Made by a program: the position numbers and the translations under genes
Notes under the pieces: model-generated
The model's input: the letters and a program-made list of their open reading frames with translations, nothing else
What the model was told of the DNA's origin: nothing
Database searches by the model: none
From: ZC4RG30 sp039917615
GTDB lineage: Bacteria; Pseudomonadota; Gammaproteobacteria; Steroidobacterales; Steroidobacteraceae
NCBI GenBank assembly: GCA_039917615.1
Contig: JBDSJD010000029.1
Coordinates: 186,001 to 250,000 of the forward strand
Reading direction: 5' to 3'
Length of the DNA: 64,000 nucleotides
Shown: in pieces, positions 35,686 through 42,272 of the stretch
Numbering within the stretch: position 1 is the first letter of the stretch
Layout of the letters: each line of letters starts with the position of its first letter

Positions 35686-35895
35686 ATGGCGTTTGCAACC
35701 GTGACCAGCAAGGGACAGACGACGATCCCGAAAGATGTACGGGCCGCTGCAAACCTCAAGCCCGGTGATCGGATTCATTTCACCGTTCTCGAGGACGGAA
35801 CGATTATCGTGCGGGTGAAGAACAAGAGCATCCGGGATATTTCCTTCAGACCGCCGGGCAACAAGCGTGTGTCAATTGCCCAGATGAATCGGTAG
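35686..35895 (+). CDS. AbrB/PrlF-type antitoxin
   Basis: 69 residues. FATVTSKGQTTIPKDVRAAA and LKPGDRIHFTVLEDGTIIV form a complete AbrB domain. The basic tail ends SIAQMNR. It precedes a PIN toxin by 10 bases. Confidence 0.87.
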   Translation: MAFATVTSKGQTTIPKDVRAAANLKPGDRIHFTVLEDGTIIVRVKNKSIRDISFRPPGNKRVSIAQMNR

Positions 35896-35905
35896 CCGCA
35901 GGCTG

Positions 35906-36301
35906 ATGCTCGGGATCGATACCAATGTTGTCGTCCGGCTCGTTGTAGCGGACGATGCAGAGCAAACACGGCGGGCGCGCAAGCTGGTCGACCAGACGCT
36001 TGGTCGGGATGAACCTGTGCTGGTTTCGCTTCTGGTTCTGCTCGAGTCGGAATGGGTGTTGCGGAGTCGATACGGATTCAGCCGGGATTCGCTCTTGAGT
36101 ATCTTTCGTGCGCTTCTTGAGGCGCGAGAGCTCTCGTTTGAGGATGAACCAGCTCTGGAAGAAGCGCTGTATCACTGGAAGGATAGTGCGTGCGGGTTCT
36201 CGGACTGCCTCATTGCTGCGCACAATCGCCAGATCGGGTGCCGCGCTACGGCAACTTTCGATGGCAAGGCGGCACGACTCCCCGGAACCGTGCCGGTCTG
36301 A
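35906..36301 (+). CDS. PIN-domain toxin
   Basis: 131 residues. IDTNVVVRLVVADD holds the first Asp, VLLESEWVLR the Glu and FSDCLIAAHN the next Asp; TATFDGKAARL closes the metal site. It is an RNase-type toxin, the third toxin gene of the island. Confidence 0.88.
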   Translation: MLGIDTNVVVRLVVADDAEQTRRARKLVDQTLGRDEPVLVSLLVLLESEWVLRSRYGFSRDSLLSIFRALLEARELSFEDEPALEEALYHWKDSACGFSDCLIAAHNRQIGCRATATFDGKAARLPGTVPV

Positions 36302-36405
36302 TCGACGGAAGGACGAGCATGGTATGGCGCCATTCGGGCAGGAGCGGCAGGCACGAAGGTGGATTCGATTGCCACGAAGCCGACATTCGCTCAGGCGACC
36401 GCCTG

Positions 36406-36759
36406 TCACTGGCCCGGCGGAATTTCGTTCAGCAAGTTTCGGATGGTCGCAGCAAGTGTCGTTACCTTGCTGGTCGCCGCGTCGTAGACCCGTTCGTGAT
36501 CCAACGTAGCGTAGCCATGAGCAAGGACGTTCCGGAAAGCAACGATCAAAGCGCCTTCGGGAATCCGGGCGAACAGTTCCGGACTGAGCTTGCGAATATG
36601 GCCAAGTGCGTCCCCTGCAATCTCAAGTTGCCGCTCCACCGCGGCCTGGCAGAACTCATCTTTTAGATAGACATGCAGCGTCCGCTCTGCCAGAAATCGT
36701 GGCACGCGCTCCAGTGCACGCAGCGCCAATTCAAGATAGACGTCAGGCTGCTTGCTCAT
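36406..36759 (-). CDS. HepT-like toxin
   Basis: 117 residues from ATG 36759. The HEPN R-x4-H-x-Y motif is RNVLAHGY, and ERTLHVYLKDEFCQAAVERQ is typical of HepT. HEPN toxins act as RNases or are AMPylated by MNT partners. It overlaps the MNT gene by 17 bases. A longer in-frame start (36825) would run further into that gene. Confidence 0.88.
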   Translation of the reverse strand: MSKQPDVYLELALRALERVPRFLAERTLHVYLKDEFCQAAVERQLEIAGDALGHIRKLSPELFARIPEGALIVAFRNVLAHGYATLDHERVYDAATSKVTTLAATIRNLLNEIPPGQ

Positions 36760-37339
36760 ACACCGGCACCTGGTTGCGCTCGATGGACTGCTTGAGACGG
36801 GAGGCGGGCATGGAGCGCAGTTCAACCAGATCGACCTTCAGGCCCAGCAGTTGCTCAAGGGCCTCCTTGAACTTGAAGTACTGGTCTGCTGGCCCATAGC
36901 GTCGTGAGCGCGCGAACTCCACAGTCAGATCGATGTCGCTGCGACCGGGATCGAAGTCTTTTCGCAACACGGAACCGAAGGCGCCCAGTCGAAGTATTCC
37001 AAAGCGACGACAGAGGATGCGCAGACCCCGGAGCTTGCTCGCCAGCGGGCCTGGCATAGGCGGCTCGCCGCGCCTTTCTTCGGCAGCCAGGGAAAGAGAC
37101 AGGCGTTCGCCGACTCCCTCGGCCATGCCCAGCATTCGCTCTATGGTGAATCGAGCGAGCTGCCCGCCCCGCAGGCGGGAGAAATCAGCCGCAGCCTGCC
37201 CCGACATTGCCTGGGCTTCGCGGACGGTCAAACCCTGCCGTTCAAGTGCCGAGACTATGCGAGCCGCCAGCTCGACCTTGAGAGCCTGAGCAGATTTGAG
37301 CCCCATGAGGGGGGTTGTGCGTTCGGATTGGCGAGCCAT
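36743..37339 (-). CDS. MNT-type nucleotidyltransferase antitoxin with N-terminal helix-turn-helix
   Basis: 198 residues. The N-terminal ~95 form an XRE-like helix-turn-helix (LKVELAARIVSALERQG, LTVREAQAMSGQAAADFSRL). The C-terminal ~100 form a MNT nucleotidyltransferase (RLGAFGSVLRKDFDPGRSDI then DLTVEF). MNT antitoxins modify or bind HepT. The extra DNA-binding domain would give autorepression; a perfect palindrome covers the start codon. Start ATG 37339. Confidence 0.85.
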   Translation of the reverse strand: MARQSERTTPLMGLKSAQALKVELAARIVSALERQGLTVREAQAMSGQAAADFSRLRGGQLARFTIERMLGMAEGVGERLSLSLAAEERRGEPPMPGPLASKLRGLRILCRRFGILRLGAFGSVLRKDFDPGRSDIDLTVEFARSRRYGPADQYFKFKEALEQLLGLKVDLVELRSMPASRLKQSIERNQVPVYEQAA

Positions 37340-37376
37340 TGAATGATGTTGTCATATCTGACAACATCATTCAATG
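37337..37376. promoter_or_regulatory. Perfect 18-bp inverted repeat over the MNT start codon
   Basis: CATTGAATGATGTTGTCA (37337-37354) and TGACAACATCATTCAATG (37359-37376) are exact reverse complements with a 4-base centre. One arm includes the ATG of the HTH-MNT gene. It is a likely operator; in RNA it could hide the start codon. Confidence 0.85.
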
Positions 37377-37382
37377 GGCAGT

Positions 37383-37425
37383 TGCAGATTGCCACAGGGC
37401 ATCGATATTGGTCGCTGATCGGCCA
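37383..37425 (+). repeat. Direct repeat, copy B
   Basis: The same sequence as copy A (34715-34756), with one extra A and one substitution. The rest of 37426-37553 shows no gene. Confidence 0.8.
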
Positions 37426-37553
37426 GAAGCGGTCAGTGGGGCTGCACGGCTGTTTGCCGTAGAGCTGACAATCGAGATGCGCTCGCAATGGAGGCAGACA
37501 AGGCCGCGGAGCGCCTAGCACCGCGGCAATAGTTAAAACCTTCGCGCCAGGCC

Positions 37554-38177
37554 CTACTTTCCTTGACAGACTCTGTCGAGCACCTGACCCAGAGTCTCGG
37601 GCGATTTCTCGAAAGTTGCATGTACGTCGGGCGTATAAAGTTGCATTCCTTCACGCCTCTGCATCGCATAGGCCGAAAGTATTTCCCTGTTCCTGGCATC
37701 CAAAAAGTCAAAGCTCCCCCAAAGACGCGTCTGCATACGATCATGTTCGTCGTAAAGAGCAGCGATGAAATCTGCGACCTGCGCTTTGGACTTGATATCG
37801 GCCCTGCCCTTGCATAGTTGAACAGCCTTCTGTTGTGTATCCATCTGCTGTTGGGCGAGGCCATCCCTTACATAGGGAAACAGAAGGTTTGCCGATTTTT
37901 CATCGAGCCCAATCGAGATGAAGAAGGAAATCACGCTTTTCCTGACTTCTTCGCTGGGCCATTTTTCCCAGCCGGCCTCGCCAGAGGGCAACCGACCCGA
38001 AAAGAAGGGTAAAGCGAATATTGTCTGATAGACGTCGGACATCGGCGTTTGCGCAGGAGAGTTGGGAGTGCTTTCTATGATTCTCACAGGTCCAGAAACC
38101 TGGCCATGGGCAAACATGCTCGTTGTTGACAATGCGAGCGTAGCCACAAGAACCGAACACGAATGTCGTGTGACCAT
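37554..38177 (-). CDS. Exported protein of unknown function
   Basis: 207 residues from ATG 38177, preceded by AGGAAAG. A signal peptide runs from MVTRHSCSVLVATLAL to about residue 27. The rest is helical, without a recognised domain; DEKSANLLFPYVRDGLAQQQ and two Cys (LCKG, RVCQGK) are visible. It lies 15 bases after the M56 peptidase gene and is probably cotranscribed with it. Confidence 0.68.
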   Translation of the reverse strand: MVTRHSCSVLVATLALSTTSMFAHGQVSGPVRIIESTPNSPAQTPMSDVYQTIFALPFFSGRLPSGEAGWEKWPSEEVRKSVISFFISIGLDEKSANLLFPYVRDGLAQQQMDTQQKAVQLCKGRADIKSKAQVADFIAALYDEHDRMQTRLWGSFDFLDARNREILSAYAMQRREGMQLYTPDVHATFEKSPETLGQVLDRVCQGK

Positions 38178-38191
38178 CTGTCTTTCCTGTG

Positions 38192-39934
38192 TCACTTTGC
38201 GGGCGGTTGCCGAAGCTGCTCGCCACTGTCTGGAAGAGTTTGCGTGAAGGATTCAGCAGCTTCAGGAGATAATTCCCGAGGAATCTCTGCCCATGGTCTG
38301 CTGGAGATGGGCTTCATTGTAAAATAGGACAGACTGCTCGACTGAGAGGCAACCCAACCGGTATCGCCTCGGAGAAATCCGCTTCTCTTGCTGACCTCCT
38401 GCGCCCACATCGCGATTCGATTCTCTCGCTGCCGCCGCTGGTCCTCAGATTCCTCCGTCGCCGGTTTTGGCCATTTCAACTCCACTCTGCAACTCGACGA
38501 CCTGCAATCAATCTGCGCGGTGGACACCACGCCCTCCAGAAGGGTCATGCTCTCGATAATCTCGTTCCGCTTTCGGGAGCTCCATTCCTCATCAACACTC
38601 TCGGAGGCGAACTCGGCTGCAGGCGAGTTGACTAGATTGCTTAGGGCCAAGTTGACCACCCCGCGCATGGCGTCTGAACCATAAGTCGCTGACGAGCCGC
38701 CCGTGACCTCGTTCATTCGCTGCACCAGATTGGAAGGAATGACGCTGAGGTCAATCGTGTCTGTGGGGTTCGAGCTCGAAACCACAGGGATACCATCAAT
38801 GACGGTCAGCGTACGCGTCCCGAAGTTGGCATCGGGAGCTTCGGGCTTCCCATCCGCTGCCGTGGACGATGCGTCCAGAGGAGCACGCACTGGCACCGGT
38901 GCGGAAGGAGGTCTGCCGAGGCTTGCTGCGGGAGGAATCGCGGCTCTCACTGCCTCTCGCGCCTCTGGCGCAGGCACGTCAGTTGACACCGCCGCAGCAC
39001 CATGCGGATTGGGCGGCTGGACGGTGATGACCTGTGCCGGCTGCTGCGCCCATGCCGCATAGCCTGTGGCGATGCCAATGCCGACGATGGACGCTGCCCC
39101 AACAAACCGGCGCCGGCGACCCGGCAATTGTTCCGACAGCCTGGTTATACGCTCAGCCAGGCGGCCAGCAGTACCACTGGTCCAGACGCAGCCCATCGGT
39201 AGATAAGCGCCCGCAACCTGTGTCTTCAGCAATGCCTCCGCGTAGGTGTGGCGCGCTTCCGGATGTATCGCAATGACTGCCGTGTCGCATGCCAGTTCCT
39301 GGTCAGCCCTGAAGCGCCATGCAGCCAAATGCGCGAGCGGATTGAACCAGCTTGCGCAGCGCGCAACTTCCACCAGGGCATTGACCAGCGTATGCCGTGA
39401 TACACGATGCATCTCTTCGTGCGCCAGGATCAGCGTCCTTTCCTCGGCGTTGAAGCGCGCCTCGAAATCGTGTGGCAGCACAAGTCGGGGACGCAGCACG
39501 CCGACGAGCGCCGGCCCGATCGAAGGGCTGGACGCCAGCCTGCGCGTATTGACGATGGACCTGATGAGAAACACGCCTGCGCCCAGCAGCCACAACGTAA
39601 TCAACAACCCGGATCTCAAACCATCGTCTGGAATACCAGGCTGAACCGCTGGCGGAGTATCCGCATATTCCCGCTTAACCCGCACTACCAGGTCAGGCTC
39701 AATATCCTGCTGCAGAATGGGGATATCCGGCGCCGTCGGATTGATCACCACCTGCTCGCGTGCCGGCAGCAAAACAGCCATCGCAGCAAGTGGTACGACG
39801 ATCCACAGCCAGTAGGCAGTGCCCGCGCCACACCAGCGCAATGCCAGCGGACGCAACAGCAAGACCACCAGGATTGCGGCACTCGCCGCCAGCTGAAGAC
39901 GCACCAGCGCCGTCACCAGGGATTCAGCGTCCAT
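38192..39934 (-). CDS. BlaR1/MecR1-type M56 peptidase with TonB-plug-like segment
   Basis: 580 residues from ATG 39934, preceded by AGGAGG; the codon at 39952 is a TTG. Three or four membrane helices and the zinc motif HEEMH (172-176), with ADQELACD behind it, mark an M56 signalling peptidase. After the last helix (about 284-298) comes a Pro/Ala linker, then residues 373-432, which match a TonB-receptor plug: TLTVIDGIPVV, NPTDTIDLSVIPSNLVQR and TGGSSATYGSDAMRGVVN. A Cys-pair segment (IDCRSSSCRVEL) follows. No penicillin-binding sensor is seen. BlaI lies upstream, overlapping. Confidence 0.85.
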   Translation of the reverse strand: MDAESLVTALVRLQLAASAAILVVLLLRPLALRWCGAGTAYWLWIVVPLAAMAVLLPAREQVVINPTAPDIPILQQDIEPDLVVRVKREYADTPPAVQPGIPDDGLRSGLLITLWLLGAGVFLIRSIVNTRRLASSPSIGPALVGVLRPRLVLPHDFEARFNAEERTLILAHEEMHRVSRHTLVNALVEVARCASWFNPLAHLAAWRFRADQELACDTAVIAIHPEARHTYAEALLKTQVAGAYLPMGCVWTSGTAGRLAERITRLSEQLPGRRRRFVGAASIVGIGIATGYAAWAQQPAQVITVQPPNPHGAAAVSTDVPAPEAREAVRAAIPPAASLGRPPSAPVPVRAPLDASSTAADGKPEAPDANFGTRTLTVIDGIPVVSSSNPTDTIDLSVIPSNLVQRMNEVTGGSSATYGSDAMRGVVNLALSNLVNSPAAEFASESVDEEWSSRKRNEIIESMTLLEGVVSTAQIDCRSSSCRVELKWPKPATEESEDQRRQRENRIAMWAQEVSKRSGFLRGDTGWVASQSSSLSYFTMKPISSRPWAEIPRELSPEAAESFTQTLPDSGEQLRQPPAK

Positions 39935-40295
39935 GCTCAAGCCTCCTGACAAGACGTTTCAGTTCCTCGATATCCTCACGGCTTAACCGCTCCCGCTCCG
40001 AAAACTGTGTGATAAACGGTGCAACACGGCCACCAAAAAGCCGGTCGATGAGGTTACGGCTCTGCTGGTGCGAATAGTCCCCTTGCCGCATCAGTGGCCG
40101 GTACAGATAGCGTCGCCCATCGCGCGCGGCAGCCAGCGCCTTCTTTTTCAGCAGCCGGGCCAGGAATGTACGGACGGTTCCTGCCGACCAGTCCTTTCGC
40201 TTGCCCAGCGCAGCGATGACCTCGTCGGCGCTGAGCGGCCCGGCGGTACGCCAGAACACTTCCAGAATGTGAGCTTCTGCTTCGCTAATTTTCAT
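39924..40295 (-). CDS. BlaI/MecI-type transcriptional repressor
   Basis: 123 residues from ATG 40295. The winged helix is clear (MKISEAEAHILEVFW, LSADEVIAALGKRKDWSAGT, VRTFLARLLKKKAL), followed by GRRYLYRPL. BlaI repressors are cleaved or released when the M56 partner is activated. Two TACA-nn-TGTA operators lie upstream. It overlaps the peptidase gene by 11 bases. Confidence 0.93.
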   Translation of the reverse strand: MKISEAEAHILEVFWRTAGPLSADEVIAALGKRKDWSAGTVRTFLARLLKKKALAAARDGRRYLYRPLMRQGDYSHQQSRNLIDRLFGGRVAPFITQFSERERLSREDIEELKRLVRRLEHGR

Positions 40296-40298
40296 TCT

Positions 40299-40312
40299 AA
40301 TACACCTGTATT
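40299..40312. promoter_or_regulatory. BlaI operator 1
   Basis: AATACACCTGTATT is a perfect dyad with the BlaI/MecI core TACA-nn-TGTA, four bases before the blaI start. Confidence 0.82.
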
Positions 40313-40320
40313 TGGTGTTA

Positions 40321-40340
40321 TTAAATACATTTGTATTTAA
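40321..40340. promoter_or_regulatory. BlaI operator 2
   Basis: TTAAATACA and TGTATTTAA with a 2-base centre form a perfect 9-bp dyad around the same TACA/TGTA core. Its centre is 25 bp from operator 1. Confidence 0.82.
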
Positions 40341-40732
40341 TAATGTCAAGCCCGTGCATTTGTACCATCTGCCTTGCACTGCTCAGCCTCGGGTCAATTG
40401 CCGAGGAGCAGAATGTCGTGGAACCCGGGCCTTAAGGTGCGGGATCAGACTTCGATTGGTGTGAGCTGCCCATTGATCCGCACCGCATGTCAGCTCGCAA
40501 CGAAGGTGTTATCCCACTGGTACTGTACCGCCCAGCCTAATTGTCATTGCTATCTGGAATTCCCGAGAGCAGACGTTCGCGACAGGCCGCTTCGGGTCAT
40601 GACCAACCTCTCGCAAGTCAACTCATGACACGGAATTAAACAGACAGTCAATCGTGAATAATTGATGGTTGTCAGCGCAATGTCGTGGCCCACATAGGTG
40701 AGGTACCGCAAACACTACGCTAGCATTCCGGG
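40341..40732. other. Gene-free stretch
   Basis: About 390 bases with no supported gene. The only small frame (40374-40628) has no recognisable domain. A short dispersed motif, GAGCAGACGTTCG, is at 40567-40579. Confidence 0.6.
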
Positions 40733-40843
40733 ATGACATCCGGAAGTCACCCTGGCATCAGAACCGAATCCGTCGTGCAGAATATTCTGGTAATTCGCAG
40801 CCACAAGAGCGACTCGGACTTCAAGAATTGGAAGTCACAGATT
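40733..40843 (+). pseudogene. ORF6N-domain gene, 5' fragment
   Basis: 37 codons (start of product: MTSGSHPGIRTESVVQ). The block NILVIRSHK matches the ORF6N N terminus, and DFKNWKSQI matches a later point, so about 45 codons between them are missing. The frame runs straight into the insertion sequence. The remainder resumes at 41944. Confidence 0.65.
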
Positions 40844-41943
40844 GGGGATGGGTTAATCATTTCTGTTGAAGAAATGACCGTTGCAGGTAATGACGGGACG
40901 CAGGCGAATGAGAGCCGTCGCCCAAAGCAGGATGGACGCTGGGTTAGAACCAGCCCGGCTACTGCGCAACATTTCGCGCACCAGGCGACACATTGATTCC
41001 ACGGCATTGGTAGTTGTAGGCAAATCGAGTTCCTCGTGAGCAAGGTAAGTGCGGTAGAACGGCAGGTCCACCAGGAACTGACGGACCGTTGTTTGAATAC
41101 GCTGCGTTCCGCAATCGCCACACGATAGATGCGTCAGGCGCTTGAGTGTCCGAGACAGCTGCGGGCCGTCAGGCAGCTGCAGCGCGTGTCGGATCAATTG
41201 ATTGATCTCCTCACGCACCGCACCGCCGCGCAATGCGTAGCGAACTCGTCGGCGAGGCGCCTGCAGTTTAAGAAGCAGATGGAACTGGCACAGCTGCAAC
41301 ACCCATCCGTGATGTTGGGCGATGCGCTCCAATCCAGGCAAATTGTCGACAACAATAGCCTTGATGCGCGGTTTGATGGATGGCGCAATGGTCGCCACAG
41401 CTCGTTTCCAACGCCCAGCCCCTTCCCTTCCTGGCAACAGAAGGGGATCCAGAAAGGTGGCGCGATTGTCCCCACAGGGCTTTAAGGCGATCAGGTACAG
41501 GATCCACGGTCGGCCATCAAACTCGAACCACAGTCCGTCGGCCAGGAGCACGAGCGGGCCACTCGCAATTTGTTGTGGATATGGCCGAGCGACAAAGCGA
41601 TGAAGCGCTTGCCGGAAACGATACCGGTAAGCCGGTAACTTCACGCCGGGGCGCTGGGAGTAAAGCTGACCAAGAGTCAGCCCTTCCACCAGCACTCGCC
41701 TGAGCACTGACGTCGCAGTTCGATGAGATGGCCGGCCCCGCTTCTTGGGCCGGATCGTCCAGGTGCGATGGCACTGCGCACACTGCCGCCGCCGTGGACC
41801 AAATCGACGAATCCCGGCGCCGCAGCAGGGAGACTTCACATGCTTGGTGGTCATGCATGCGAATAGACCCAGATTAATGACTACGTGCCCGAGAAAACCC
41901 TTACTTCCGTGCTGGGCATCAACAGAATTTCTTTACCCATCCC
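40844..41943 (-). mobile_element. Insertion sequence of about 1.1 kb
   Basis: Terminal inverted repeats begin GGGGATGGGT at the left (40844) and reappear inverted at the right (ACCCATCCC up to 41943). They remain similar for about 28 bases (..TTCTGTTGA..). Flanks CAGATT (40838-40843) and CAAATT (41944-41949) look like a 6-bp target duplication with one difference. One transposase gene fills the element. It splits an ORF6N gene. Confidence 0.78.
40853..41854 (-). CDS. Transposase with N-terminal zinc ribbon
   Basis: 333 residues. The N terminus has paired cysteines (SPCCGAGI and CAQCHRTW). A DDE-type core is suggested by LVLLADGLWFEF, AIVVDNLPGLERI and TTNAVESMCRLVREML. The CQFHLLLKLQAP segment is typical of MULE/IS256-like transposases. 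The exact IS family is not assigned. The stop codon is inside the left terminal repeat. Confidence 0.82.
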   Translation of the reverse strand: MTTKHVKSPCCGAGIRRFGPRRRQCAQCHRTWTIRPKKRGRPSHRTATSVLRRVLVEGLTLGQLYSQRPGVKLPAYRYRFRQALHRFVARPYPQQIASGPLVLLADGLWFEFDGRPWILYLIALKPCGDNRATFLDPLLLPGREGAGRWKRAVATIAPSIKPRIKAIVVDNLPGLERIAQHHGWVLQLCQFHLLLKLQAPRRRVRYALRGGAVREEINQLIRHALQLPDGPQLSRTLKRLTHLSCGDCGTQRIQTTVRQFLVDLPFYRTYLAHEELDLPTTTNAVESMCRLVREMLRSSRAGSNPASILLWATALIRLRPVITCNGHFFNRND

Positions 41944-42261
41944 CAAATTGTGACCTCAAGATCAAGGGACGGTTGGGGCGGTCGCCGGTCCCGGCCCTAC
42001 GCCTTCACCGAACAAGGCGTCGCCATGCTCTCCAGCGTCTTGCGCAGCCCGCGAGCCGTGCAGGTCAACATCGAAATCATGCGTGCCTTCGTGCGACTGC
42101 GGCGCGCGGCAATTATCAGTAGCGAGTTGATGAAGCTGGTCGATGACCTGTCGGCGAAAGTCGAATCTTACGATCAGGCAATCGGCGAACTAGTCACCGC
42201 TATTCGCCAGATGATGGCAACGCCAGCAGAACCTGAGCGACGCAGAATCGGCTTTACGTAG
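41944..42261 (+). pseudogene. ORF6N-domain gene, 3' fragment
   Basis: In frame from CAA 41944: QIVTSRSRDGWGGRR, then RPYAFTEQGVAMLSSVLRS and RAVQVNIEIMRAFVRLRRA, the ORF6N hallmark. Removing the IS and one copy of the 6-bp duplication joins it in frame to the 5' fragment. It ends RRRIGFT. Confidence 0.78.
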
Positions 42262-42272
42262 AGCCAGGGTTG

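Noticed and set aside
40374..40628. Small plus-strand frame after the BlaI operators
   Set aside because: No ribosome-binding site or similarity.
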